NCBI GenBank assembly: GCA_014155875.1
Contig: JACEFZ010011099.1
Coordinates: forward strand, 124,001-188,000
DNA length: 64,000 nt
Direction of reading: 5' to 3'
Source: Cepaea nemoralis
Taxonomy: Eukaryota > Mollusca > Gastropoda > Stylommatophora > Helicidae
Positions 1 to 10,532 of this stretch are shown in pieces. Below the pieces are notes generated by a model. The model was not told the origin of the DNA, searched no databases, and was given only the letters and a program-made list of their open reading frames with translations. The position numbers and the translations under genes were made by a program. Within the stretch, counting starts at the first letter, position 1. Every line of letters begins with the position of its first letter.

Positions 1-41
1 TTATACGCGAATAAGAAAATATACAGCAAAAGCAAAGTGGG

Positions 42-56
42 TTGGTGACAGATTGG
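42..56 (+). promoter_or_regulatory. candidate minus-strand primer binding site of Gmr1-like copy 1
   Basis: The stretch TGGTGACAGATTGG resembles the complement of a tRNA-Leu 3' end (TGGTGTCAGAAGTGG), with one mismatch and one gap. The second Gmr1-like element in the window has a much better match to the same tRNA class at the equivalent place, which supports the call. It sits 133 bases before the gag start. Confidence 0.45.
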
Positions 57-188
57 TAAGTGTGTTTGTTTGTCCTAATTGATTGCTATACATACTATAT
101 TAGGGCATTTAATTAAGTTGATTGATAGATAGGGGGTGAGCATTGCTTAAAAGTTTTTTCAGGTATCTCATCTAGGTGCTCAATTATC

Positions 189-881
189 ATGTCATTTGAC
201 AAGCAACCCACTACCCAGGAGTTGACGGAGAAAGGGACATTGATGGGATATGAGGGTGATGAGTTGAGGAAGTATATCAGAGAGGCTGAAAGAGAATGGA
301 GACAAGAACAAAGGGAAGAAAGAATCCGGATGGCGGAAATAGAATCAGAAAAACAGATGAAACAGGCTGAACTGGAGAAGGACAAGGAGTTAAAACTAGC
401 CGAACAGGCGAGACAGCAGGAGATAGAATTAAGAAGACTGGAATTACAACACCCAGATGCTTCAAGATTCAGTAGTGCGAGTTCTCCAGTCTATAGTATA
501 GATACTCCTCCAGCACAGAATGGTTCTCTGGGATCCATGAGTTTTCCTCTGCTGCCATTTGATGAAAAGACTGAGCAGATGGACAACTGGATTGACAAAT
601 TTGTTTTGATGGCCGAAGCATATAGCCTGCCCAAGGACAAATGGAAGTTAAAAATTTCACAAGGACTCCGCGGCGCAGCGTATGACATATTTTCTAAACT
701 ACCTCCTGGACAGGAACGGGACTTCGAATCTCTGAAAAGTGCGCTACTCAAGAGATATGAGTTGACTTCATCTGCCTACCGAATGAAGTTCCGAAACTGC
801 CAAGCGGTTACAGGGAGAATCGTATTCCCAGTTTGCCTCACGGTTACATACTTATGTCACAAAGTGGGTGGGACTGAGTGA
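189..881 (+). pseudogene. Gag, N-terminal part, of Gmr1-like copy 1 (frameshifted)
   Basis: This encodes the structural capsid-type protein of the retrotransposon, which packages element RNA. The start ATG at 189 gives a highly charged, Glu/Arg/Gln-rich stretch (about residues 20-95) expected to form a coiled coil. A globular capsid-like region follows (about residues 115-215), with a WIDKF-type helix and an LRGAAYDIFSKL segment as in gypsy and SCAN-like Gag. Around base 810-816, in a short G run, the frame slips: similarity to Gag continues in the +1 frame, which is the frame of the downstream ORF. The last ~20 residues of this ORF are therefore out of frame. The break lies inside the capsid domain, so an ordinary one-base mutation or assembly error is more likely than programmed frameshifting. 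Confidence 0.75.
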
Positions 882-3800
882 ATACGAGGCAACCTACGCA
901 GGGCTGGAGGAGATGATTTTGGCAGAGCAGATGAGGGAGACAATGCCCAAGCCGATGCAGACTTTTGTGGCAGAAAATGGCGGGACTCGGTTAGCGGAGA
1001 TAACCTCTCTGGCGGAAAGATACCTAATGGCCCATGGCGAAGCAAATACCACAAAAGCTGGGAGTAGTTCCCATGTTGAAAAACCACAACTCTCTAAGAA
1101 TTCAAATAACTCCGGTAAGGACAGCAGAGGACAATTTGGGAAAAATGCGGGTCCTCATCAACATCATGGGTTTCAACAATCAGCACAAAACCCACCCACA
1201 AACCATAGCGGATGGGGCAAACCATATTGCAAGAACTGCAAAAATCATGACCATCACACACGGTTCTGCAAGAATAAACCCCAAACCCACTATGCGGCAT
1301 GCCTAGCTACGGGAACCAGAGACCACCCCAACAAGAACTCTGGGAGCAATGCTAGACCTCCTGTGGTCGAAACTATTACGGTAAATGGGAGTCAGGTGCG
1401 ATGTCTATATGATACGGGACTCCAGTATGATTCAGTTATCGCAAAATACCTAGTCAAACCCGGCCAGTTAACAGAACAGACCGTTACAATAAAGGGTGCC
1501 ACCATGAGCTCTGAGACAATAGAGGTGCAGATTGCAAAGGTAGATGTGGAATCTAAATATGTCACTGGGACGATTTCTGCAGCAGTGATGGAGGATCCAG
1601 TGTACCCATTCATGTTAGGATGTTGGTATGTCTACTTGGGCGAACCAAAATCACCTATAATTGTTGCAGCAGTGCAGACCAGAAGTCAGGCAGCAGTGTC
1701 GAGTGAGCCTGATCTTCGTCTTAATAATCCACTACCTCGAGAAATTCGGGCTGCCCAGGCAGAAGACCCAACACTGAAACCTTGCTTTGGTAAACTACCT
1801 AAAGCACGGAATCCACCTAAAGGGGGCGATTTTTATATGAAAGAGAAGCTTTTGTACCGGCGGGCGGGAACCAAGGATCACGACCATGGGCAACTTGTCG
1901 TTCCATTTAAATTCCGGAATCAGATATTACATATGGGTCACACCATATCTTTCAGTGGACATATGGGAGTGGGTGCCACTACTCAGCGTATTACGTGCCA
2001 CTATTTTTGGCCAGGAATGTCCGCCGATATTCAACGGTATGTCAAGTCCTGTCCAGAATGCCAACGGGTCTCACCTAAACATTGGACCGCCCCAGTAACT
2101 TTGGGCGAAATGCCAATTTTGAGTATTCCGTTTGAGCGTGTTGCCGTGGACATTGTTGGTCCTCTGCCACGCTCCAAGAGGAAGAATGCATTTATTCTAA
2201 CTCTAGTTGATACATGCACTATGTGGTCAGAAGCCATAGCTCTACCTGGAATAGATTCCAAACGAGTAGCGGATGCCCTAGTGACTATCTTCACCAGATT
2301 AGGTTTTCCTAATCAGATTTTGACAGACAATGGTTCGCAGTTCCGGGGGAAGTTAATGGAGGAAGTCTTCAATACCTTTCGGACTCGCCATATCCATACA
2401 AGTCCCTACCACCCTCAAGCCAATGGGACGGTGGAACGCTTCAATGGGACCCTCATGTCGATCCTACGTAAGCTAGCACAGGAGAAGCCAGAATGTTGGG
2501 ATGAGTACCTGCCCGCGGCATTATTTGCATACAGGGAAGTACCACATGCCTCGACAGGACTTCCACCTGCTACACTATTATTTGGTCGACCCATAAAAGG
2601 ACCGCTGGAGGCCTTAATGAGGACTTGGACTGAGGAGGGAGCTGATGAAACTGTCATCACTGCTTCCCAGTATGTTGAGGAGTTGAAGCAAAAACTGGAG
2701 ACAGGCTGGAAATTGGCAAATTCCAACCTCCGTCGTGCCAGGAAGAAACATGCCTCATCTTATAGTAAGAAAGCCAAGGACCGTTCTCTGGAGGTAGGAG
2801 ACAAGGTCTTATTACTTTTACCCCAAGGGAGTAATAAGCTGGAAATTGGATGGCAGGGACCTTTTCCCATCATAGAAAAAGTATCCCATACAAACTACAA
2901 GATTGCTATTCGAGGAAAACAGAAAGTATTCCACATCAACTTACTTAGAAAGTATGCTGAGAGGGTAGCAGATCCACCGGTGCATCTGATGGCATTATCG
3001 GTGGCAACTGAGGTAGAAGGTGGAGAGGACTCAGGTGTAGAGTATCCACTAAAACCCCAGGAGACCATGAAGGATGTCGTCATCAACCCTGACTTGGAGA
3101 CGTCTGAGTTGGAGAAGATAAAGCGAATTCTAATGTCTCACGCCCCGGTGCTAACGGATAGGCCAGGTCGGACTAAGCTTGTAGAGTTTGACATGAAATT
3201 AACAAACGCAGATCCAGTCCGCCAAAAGTATTACCCTGTTCCCTATGCAAAACAGGAGGCTTTACAAGCCGAAATAAATTACCTATTAAAAGAAGGAATA
3301 ATTTCGCCCTCGGAGTCACCCTATAGTGCAAGCGTGGTGCTTTTGAGAAAACCCAGCGGCGAGCATCGATTGTGCATCGACTATCGTCAGCTAAATGGAG
3401 TCACAGAATTTCAAGCGGAACCTTTACCGGATCAAGGATTATTGTTCGCGAAACTGAGTAAAGCGAAGTATTTTTCCAAGATAGACCTCAGTAAGGGGTA
3501 CTACCAGATTCCAGTAAAGAAAGAAGTCCGACCGTATTTGGCTTTCAGCACAGCTGACGGCCATTACGAATTCAATGTGCTCCCATTCGGGCTGAGCAAC
3601 GCTCCTGGTGTGTTCACCCGAATGATGAGATTGTTATTAGATTCATTAAAGGACCCGAGTATCAGTAACTTTATGGATGACATCCTCATCGCCTCGGACA
3701 CTTACGAGGAACACCTGCAGTCCATCGACAGACTGTTAAGGAGGCTGGCAGAGACAGGGCTCACCGCCAGACCAGCAAAATGCCAGCTCGCTTTCCGGCA

Positions 3801-4530
3801 GCTGGAATTTTTGGGGCATACAGTGGTTCAAGGACACATGCGCCCAGAACAAAAGAACGTAGATAAACTACTCAAGGCTACCAGGCCCAGGACCAAGAAA
3901 GATGTCAGATCCTTCGTATCCCTCTGTGGATTTTATCAGAAGTTTATCAAAAACTTCAACGTTCTAGCTGCGCCATTAACAGATGCCACCAGGAAAGGAG
4001 CACCTGAGCAAGTTAAGTGGACGCCAGCGTGTGAAGAGGCTTATACTACGCTGAAGGACAGACTAACAGCAAAGCCTATTTTACAATTACCAGACTTGTC
4101 GTGCCCATTCACCTTAAGGACGGACGCGAGCAATGTGGGAATTGGAGCAACTCTTTTACAAAAGGGTCGAGATGATGGAGAGATGCTGTTTCCAGTAGCT
4201 TACGCTAGCCGCAAGTTAAATACAGCGGAACAGAACTACTCCACCATCGAGAAAGAATGTTTGGCTCTGGTATGGGCTATACAGAAGTTCCAGCCATATC
4301 TATATGGAACCAAGTTTATTGTACAAAGTGACCACCAGCCTTTGATGTTCTTAGCCTCATCCAAACAATTAAACACAAGATTGATGAGGTGGTCACTATT
4401 ACTGCAACCTTATACCTTCACCGTGGAATATATTCCTGGCAAATATAATGTTGGAGCAGATTTCCTAAGTAGACACTGCTCTACAGAAGACGAGGTTGGG
4501 GCTACGCTACTCAGTGTTCCCATACACTAG
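868..4530 (+). CDS. Gag C-terminus plus protease-integrase-RT-RNase H polyprotein (Gmr1-like)
   Basis: A 1220-residue open frame. Its first codon is GTG, and coding similarity extends upstream of it, so 868 is not a real initiation site. Domains in order: Gag C-terminus; a CCHC zinc knuckle (Cys at about 121, 124 and 134); an aspartic protease (LYDTG, about 181) with a later LGC motif; integrase with an HHCC zinc-binding region (about 350-400) and a DDE core (VDIVGP, TDNGSQF, and E in GTVERFN); a GPY/F module (GWQGPFPI, about 655); reverse transcriptase (about 795-1000, with DYRQLN, SKIDLSKGYYQIPV and the catalytic FMDD near 935); and RNase H (RTDAS near 1085, IEKECLALV, then DFLSRH). No internal stop occurs and all catalytic residues I can check are present, so this part looks recently active. 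Only the upstream frame break spoils it. Confidence 0.9.
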   Translation: MGLSEYEATYAGLEEMILAEQMRETMPKPMQTFVAENGGTRLAEITSLAERYLMAHGEANTTKAGSSSHVEKPQLSKNSNNSGKDSRGQFGKNAGPHQHHGFQQSAQNPPTNHSGWGKPYCKNCKNHDHHTRFCKNKPQTHYAACLATGTRDHPNKNSGSNARPPVVETITVNGSQVRCLYDTGLQYDSVIAKYLVKPGQLTEQTVTIKGATMSSETIEVQIAKVDVESKYVTGTISAAVMEDPVYPFMLGCWYVYLGEPKSPIIVAAVQTRSQAAVSSEPDLRLNNPLPREIRAAQAEDPTLKPCFGKLPKARNPPKGGDFYMKEKLLYRRAGTKDHDHGQLVVPFKFRNQILHMGHTISFSGHMGVGATTQRITCHYFWPGMSADIQRYVKSCPECQRVSPKHWTAPVTLGEMPILSIPFERVAVDIVGPLPRSKRKNAFILTLVDTCTMWSEAIALPGIDSKRVADALVTIFTRLGFPNQILTDNGSQFRGKLMEEVFNTFRTRHIHTSPYHPQANGTVERFNGTLMSILRKLAQEKPECWDEYLPAALFAYREVPHASTGLPPATLLFGRPIKGPLEALMRTWTEEGADETVITASQYVEELKQKLETGWKLANSNLRRARKKHASSYSKKAKDRSLEVGDKVLLLLPQGSNKLEIGWQGPFPIIEKVSHTNYKIAIRGKQKVFHINLLRKYAERVADPPVHLMALSVATEVEGGEDSGVEYPLKPQETMKDVVINPDLETSELEKIKRILMSHAPVLTDRPGRTKLVEFDMKLTNADPVRQKYYPVPYAKQEALQAEINYLLKEGIISPSESPYSASVVLLRKPSGEHRLCIDYRQLNGVTEFQAEPLPDQGLLFAKLSKAKYFSKIDLSKGYYQIPVKKEVRPYLAFSTADGHYEFNVLPFGLSNAPGVFTRMMRLLLDSLKDPSISNFMDDILIASDTYEEHLQSIDRLLRRLAETGLTARPAKCQLAFRQLEFLGHTVVQGHMRPEQKNVDKLLKATRPRTKKDVRSFVSLCGFYQKFIKNFNVLAAPLTDATRKGAPEQVKWTPACEEAYTTLKDRLTAKPILQLPDLSCPFTLRTDASNVGIGATLLQKGRDDGEMLFPVAYASRKLNTAEQNYSTIEKECLALVWAIQKFQPYLYGTKFIVQSDHQPLMFLASSKQLNTRLMRWSLLLQPYTFTVEYIPGKYNVGADFLSRHCSTEDEVGATLLSVPIH

Positions 4531-4597
4531 CTTGAAAGCTAGCAAACGAGAGGGCTTAGCCATATTGTAAAAGTCCGTATCACGTACTTTTTTTCCT

Positions 4598-4609
4598 ATG
4601 GGGGACATC
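4598..4609 (+). promoter_or_regulatory. polypurine tract before 3' LTR of Gmr1-like copy 1
   Basis: A GGGGGACA-type tract lies directly before a TG-starting sequence, 68 bases after the pol stop. This is the usual place for plus-strand primer formation. Confidence 0.6.
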
Positions 4610-5869
4610 TGTGGCGAAAGCCTGGCTGCACCCTCTCCTCTTGCTTATTATTCAGTGTATGATGGGGAATTATTAGAAATGTTATATAAATGTTACGATC
4701 ACATTGTATTTACGGTTTATGGAGTAATTTAGTTTGGCTGACTTATCCTGGCCAACTTCAAACCAACTGACAACTGGCCCGGAAACGACCACTTGCGTAT
4801 CCTAGTTCCATATCCGGTCTCACTCTTCTGCTAGCCATTGCAGACAGCGGTCGGGGCCCATTTGTGGTGTTCAAAAAGCAACGTTTTTTAAATAGTAAAT
4901 TACTTAAACAAGTAATAAGTCAATATTAGATTACTGAAATAAGAAAGAGAAAATTTTATATTGAACAAGGGCCCCGATCCGTAGTGAGAATCTGATTCTG
5001 GAACTAGGTAAGATCAAACGATTATTATTCCTATATATAATTTTTATGTTCATAACAGTTTTGCAATGAATGTGAGTTAACGACATGATGGCCAGCCAAT
5101 TCCACAAACGGCATGGTTGCCCATAGAATATATATTAGTAAATAGAATATTCAATTTACAACCGAGTTCAGTGGTACAAACTCGTTCTTAATAGAACGAA
5201 CCACATGACGTTCTACAATATTTGTATAAATCCGGTGTCTAAATCTTTGATAAATTCGGAGAATATGATCGCTGGCAGACAAAGGAAACACTGCAACGTG
5301 GTACAAAACCACGCTAGTTTTAAAGTATACTCGGGTTGAGATACTTTGTTAATAGATTACAAGAAGGTTATTATTACTGTACTGCTAAGACTAGAAGATA
5401 TAGTACTGAATGGAATGGTTTAAATCAAATAGTAGGTATTTCATCAAAATGGCCTCGCTATATCTAAAACCAGTCCCACGCCATGGCATGACCTAGTTAT
5501 CATGCCCACGCAGCTTGGGCGCCCATACTGTTCTTTTTTAGATTAGCTCAGTTCTTAAGTATGGATAGGATCACTTCTCTAGTTAATACCTTCTCAAGAG
5601 GAAGACTCTTCTTTATATATAGATGGATACGTGGATGACTATCACCAACCTAGGCAGTATTCATTGGAGACTATTCTCAGGCCTCTCGGAATGAATATCA
5701 GTGGAGAGCATATTCAGACACCTTAGTATCTGGAACAATTTCCTTACTTTACAGTACACCCTTGTGTCTCTTGCACACTTAGGAGCATCAGTTGTGATTG
5801 TTAGGTTTGTGATCCATGTCTTTTCCTATCACATCATCAGTACTTGTCTTGAATATTTCTTTTCGCTGA
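4610..5869 (+). repeat. 3' LTR (start supported, end uncertain) of Gmr1-like copy 1
   Basis: The block starts TGTGGCGAAAGCC immediately after the polypurine tract. It has no coding potential. The start resembles the starts of the two giant LTR-like blocks at 26218 and 47171 (TGTGACGAAAC). The block contains an inverted pair (TCGGGGCCC near 4853 and GGGCCCCGA near 4967). Its right border could not be fixed: LINE E coding sequence begins near 5870 and no TG...CA end with a target duplication was found. Confidence 0.5.
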
Positions 5870-7146
5870 AGGGAATTGGATCCATTCACTCATATATATG
5901 TCATAACGAAGGCTCGAAAAGGTTTGGCAGCAATGAGAGTCATGGCGACTGCCAATATCGAGCAAAGACTGCTAACACTTCTATTCCAAGGACTTGTGCT
6001 TTCACGCATCGAGTATGCCCTGGCCATCATCACTGTCAGCCCTACACAGATTGGAAGACTTGAAAAGGTACAAAACGAAGCCATGCGCATCATTTTGGGC
6101 TGCACGAGAGACACCAGCTGTGTAGCAATGAGATACCTCCTTGACTTCCCGACAATGGAACATAGGATCAAGATCTGGAGAGCTCGTGCATACTTAAAAA
6201 TAAGTGCAGATGAGCAGCACCCTCTGCATGAGGCTGTATTCAGAGAAAAGGGTGACAGGCTAAAGAGGGGCAAATCATGGATGGGTCGGGCGGAAGATGT
6301 CGTCAGACAGCTCTGCAGTCTTACCAGTATCAACCCGGCAAGGAATGGGTGCCGGTGCCTCCAACTTTTAAGTGCACTTTCTCCTGCATTATCACACTCG
6401 ACAGACGGTGCAGAGAGCAGAACCCTGCCGCTGTCAATGCAGAGGTTAACGCGCTCATCTATGAACACTCAGATAGCCCCGAAGTGCTCATCTATACAGA
6501 TGGATCTGTTGTAAAGCAGCAGAGAAGTACGTGGGTATTTACAGCCCGTTCAGCGGGCCGAACCGTTCAAGAATCCAGTGGTGCCCACTTTATGACCACG
6601 AGCAGCATGACGATGGAGGTGATGGCAGTTACACAGGCTTTCATATGGCTGGAGTCACAGCATTATACCAACGTGTGTGTACTAAGTGATTCAATGAGCA
6701 TGATTCAGAAGGTCGAAGCTGGATCTGTACGTAGACAGTTAACTGAGTCGCTGCGGAAGTCTGTTGTCCGTAAAGTCACCTTCATCTTCATCCCGGGACA
6801 TGCGAGAGTCGAGGGAAATGAACGAGCTGATAAACTGGCTGGCTCTGCATCCCCTGTAGATGGCCAGCCCATGGATCGTGCCAATGTTATTAACATCCTT
6901 AAAGATATGGCGAGAACAGAGGACTTTGACGCCAGTGATTCCACATCGCTGTCCAGGATGAAAGACCTGGGAGTAAGAATCGGCACAGCCAGACGCGAGA
7001 GGTACATCGGGAAAACAAGGCGCCTCGTCAACCAACACAGAACTGGCACTATTATCCACCGGACGCTGATGTATATGCTGGAGGGAGGATCTGAGCACCT
7101 ATGGACATGTCCGGAGTGCAACGAAGATACCCCAACTGATAACTAA
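5870..7146 (+). pseudogene. LINE E: RNase H-bearing non-LTR retrotransposon, 3' half
   Basis: This is the C-terminal part of an I-group-like non-LTR retrotransposon polyprotein. It is read from about 5876 to 6360 (post-RT region, ending near SLTSINPARNG) and then in another frame from 6277/6480 to 7146. RNase H motifs are clear: LIYTDGS, MEVMAVTQAF, LSDSMSMI and GNERADKLAG. The sequence ends in a Cys-containing tail (TCPECNED) followed by a TAAC microsatellite, which is a typical LINE 3' end. At least one frameshift breaks it and RT is missing, so it is a 5'-truncated dead copy. A second, shorter copy of the same family lies at 17693-18291 in the opposite orientation. Confidence 0.8.
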
Positions 7147-9404
7147 CTAACTAACTGTGTTTTGTTCACTCCATTTTTTAAAATGTAGAATTCCTCCTCC
7201 TCCATTCTCTATTGAATTTTTGGCTGATCCATCTGTAAATGCATGGGTCCAATCGCTGCTTGGGTAATGTTCTTTTATGTAGTTGAGGGTTATTTCTCTT
7301 CTTTCGGTTTCATGCTGAGTGTTCTTTTTCTCAATACCAGGAATGTTTTCTATCATCTCAGGCAGTTGCTGCTGTCTCCAAGCTGGGAAGTTGTGTGCAT
7401 TGTAAATGGGTTTGACTGTTGAAATGTCAAGTATAGGATCTGCCTTAATCTTTCGTTTTGCAGTTTCTACAAAGTTGCTATGCTTAAGTCTTCCATTTCC
7501 AAAACCATTAAAACTTTTATACATAGGGTGGTCTGTCAATCTTCTAAATTTTTCTGCTTGTTGCTGGGCTCTGCTATCTCTTCTATCCTGCATTGGTTGT
7601 AAACAAGTGATCTTTTCTTGTTCATTAATAGGCGTTGTCTCCAGGCTTCCAGTTATGATTCACATTCTTTGATTTTGGACTCTATTTATTTTGTTAAAGT
7701 TTGACTTAGCTGCTGTTGCCCAAGCTGCAATGCCATATTCCAGTACTGGCCTCACCCGTCTAGTATATAACTTCTTTAGAACTGTCTCATCTGCTCCCCA
7801 CGTTGTATCAGTAAGCTTTTTCATGATTGCCATTCTTTGCCTTGCTCTTGTTCGATTTTTCTCAACCTGTGTTTTCCATGTCAGGCGTCTGTTTTCTCCT
7901 CACTTATCTTCACTAGCCATGATTTTTACCAGTCCTCTAGCGCTAATAGGGCTTGCTGTATTCTGCTGTTAGCTGTACTAATATATTCTTCAGATGTCCA
8001 TATGGCTAGGTCATCTGCAAAGGATGATGTGTGTAATCTGGCTGGAAAATTTTCCGTGAAGTCATTTATATATGCTAGGAATAATGTTGGTAAAAGAACT
8101 CCTCCTTGGGGGACACCTTGCTCCAACAGTATCATTTTGCTTGTTTGTCCTGGAAGTTCTGTTCTCAAGGTAGTGGCTGATCCATTTGTAAATTTTCTCA
8201 CAAACATGCATATTTTACTTTCAGTCCTTCCTTCCATACTTTATCTAATGTTTTTTCTAAATCTATCCAGACCGCTAGTGTGTGCTTTTTCTCTTGGAAA
8301 GCATCCTCTATTTCCTGAGCTATATAGGTTATTTGATCTTCAGTGGATCTGTAATTTCTGAATCCTGCTTGGTGTGGTGTTAAGAGTTGGTTTTCTTCCA
8401 GATGCCATGTTAGCCTACCATTGATAATGCGTTCCGTTAATTTTCCTACACAACTAAGTAGACTGATAGGTCGATAGCCATTTGGTTCTTCCAGGTCTTT
8501 TCCTTTCTTTGGGACTGGTATTAGTATAGCTTCCTTCCATGCCTGTGGGACTATTCCTCTCTTCCAGCTGTTATTTAGGACTGATAGTAGTTTCTTCTTT
8601 GCCTTGGTGCCTAGTCCTATTAGCATTTCATTTGTGATTCCATCCTTTCCTGGTGATGTCTTCTTTTTTAGGGTATTCATTGCCTGTTCCATTTCTTCCA
8701 TTGTTAGATTTGCCATCATATATTCTGCTGCTGTCTCTGTATTTCTATGATGTATCTGTTTATCTTTGATTGCTTTCTTCTGTTTGGATGTAATATCAGT
8801 GTGGTTTGCACTAGCATAGTGTTCCATTAGTGCATTTGCAGCCTTTTTTCCTGTAAGCAAGGCATTTCCTTGTTTAATTGTTATTTGTTTGTTTCTAGGC
8901 CCTTCATTGTTCTTGGCTTTCACTAGTTTCCATAGTTTGTTTCCATCCCCGTCAAAATTCAGGTTTTGTTTGTTTTTTTCCTCCAACAATCTCTTGTTTG
9001 ATTTACTGTTCTTTTATATTTTGCTGAGATGGCTTTGAGAGAGATGTTCACTTCAGTTGTTTGTTTTTTCTCTGCGGTCTTCCTGGCATCTTCAACTTTG
9101 TCCTCCAAGATTTGTAGTTCTTCAGTCCAGTATGGTTTGTAATTTTTCCTCGCTCCTCTTGGAATAGACTCAGTGGCTGCCTGTATTATTGCTCTGTTTA
9201 GACTTTCCACCATTTGCTTCATGTTGCCATATCGTGTATTTATGTTTTCACAATATTTGTCTGTTAGTATGGCAAATCTGTCCCAATCTGCTCGTTTGTA
9301 ATTCCAGCGGGGCAAAGGCTTTTTCTCCTGTAGAACATACTCCATATTCATTTCAAGCTTGATTGGTCTGTGACCACTACCTGCTAATTCAGTGGTTCTT
9401 ACAC
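7147..9404 (-). pseudogene. LINE F: RNase H-bearing non-LTR retrotransposon fragment
   Basis: On the minus strand this reads, from high to low coordinates: the end of the endonuclease/linker region (about 9400-8960), reverse transcriptase (8989-8198, with NGYRPISLLSCVGKL, HQAGFRNYRSTEDQ and DLEKTLDKVW; then 8237-7926 with VPQGGVL and FADDLAIW), a thumb/linker region, and the start of RNase H (7593-7147, with HAFTDGSAKNSIENGGGGIL). Several frameshifts separate these pieces. It is related to LINE D (42603-46809). It is cut in mid-RNase H at 7147, directly against the 3' tail of LINE E. That is not how LINE insertion leaves its own 3' end, so this junction is a rearrangement or a later insertion. 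Confidence 0.8.
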
Positions 9405-9521
9405 ACACGTTGGTATAATGCTGTGATTCCAGCCATATGAAAGCTTGTGTAACTGCCATCACCTCCATCGTCATGCTGCTCGTGGTCATAGAGTGGGCAC
9501 CACTGGATTCTTGAACGGTTC
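9405..9521 (-). repeat. LINE E' remnant, duplicated copy of the 17693-18291 insertion
   Basis: This is a 117-base piece of LINE E RNase H sequence (the MEVMAVTQAFIWLESQH region) on the minus strand. Its right junction (GAACGGTTC then GGTAGATATGC) is base-for-base the same as the junction at 18291-18302, so both derive from one insertion copied by segmental duplication. On the left it is abruptly replaced by LINE F. Confidence 0.8.
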
Positions 9522-9532
9522 GGTAGATATGC

Positions 9533-10269
9533 GTGCAGATCTACAAATTGATGGAAAAGGCATTAGACTTATAAAAAACATATATTGGAAACAATAAGCT
9601 GCCATAAGGATTGATAATGAAGTGGGACAATATCAACCTATTAAGAGAGGTGTTAGGCAGGGATGTGTAATGTCTCAAGATATTTTTTCCCTATACAGTG
9701 AAAATATTTTCAGGAATGTAGAAGATATAAATGCAATCAGCACTGGAGGATGAAACATCAATAATATTAGATATGCAGATGATACAGTATTGATTGCAGA
9801 CAATGCACAAGATCTACAACAATTAGTAGATGCAGTTGTTGTACACAGTGATCAGCTGGGGTTGGAATTAAATTGTAAGACACAGGTTATGGTCGTCACT
9901 AGGAAGAACGAAGTACCAAAATGTAATATACAAGTAAATGGGAATATTCTTCAACAAGTGAATCGGTACAATTATCTCGGAACAGTCAAAACATCTGATG
10001 GGAGATGCCTTGAAGAGATTAGAACAAGAATCGCCATGTTAAGATAGCCTTTTGCAAGATGGAAAATATACAATAAAAAGATGTCATTTGCAACGTTAAA
10101 TTAGTGCTGAAGTGCTAAAATGAACCTGAGCTTTTGTACGGATGTCAAGCGTGAACAATGAGCAGTCAAGCTGAAAAATATCTGATGGCTGTGGAAAAGT
10201 GGTTTCTGAGGAGAATGCAAAGAATACCATGGACAGACAGAAAAATCAATGACCAAGTCCTACAATAAA

Positions 10270-10280
<11 letters not shown>
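9533..10280 (+). pseudogene. LINE G (RTE type), RT C-terminal half, duplication copy 1
   Basis: This is the RTE/BovB-like reverse transcriptase region: QIDGKGIRLIKNIYW, RGVRQGCVMS, the Y/RYADDTVL catalytic box near 9770, the post-RT domain, then a decayed GCESW..EKWFLRRMQRIPWTDR region to about 10260. A TGA replaces a codon just before the YADD box and other frameshifts follow, so it is dead. The matching copy is at 18303-19045, and its upstream half is at 16334-17692. Confidence 0.8.

Positions 10281-10532
<252 letters not shown>

Larger units (their letters stand above)
1..5869 (+). mobile_element. Gmr1-like Ty3/gypsy LTR retrotransposon, copy 1 (5' end outside window)
   Basis: The internal region runs from a primer-binding-site-like motif (about 42-56) through a frameshifted gag (189-~867) and a long pol (to 4530), to a G-rich polypurine tract and a TG-starting LTR at 4610. 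The pol domain order is protease, integrase, reverse transcriptase, RNase H. The sequences are Ty3/gypsy-like, but the order is the Ty1/copia order. This combination is the known hallmark of the Gmr1 clade. The 5' LTR lies mostly or wholly before the window. The right end is uncertain: no copy of window bases 1-25 was found near 5.8 kb, so the 3' LTR may be truncated where LINE E begins. Confidence 0.85.
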
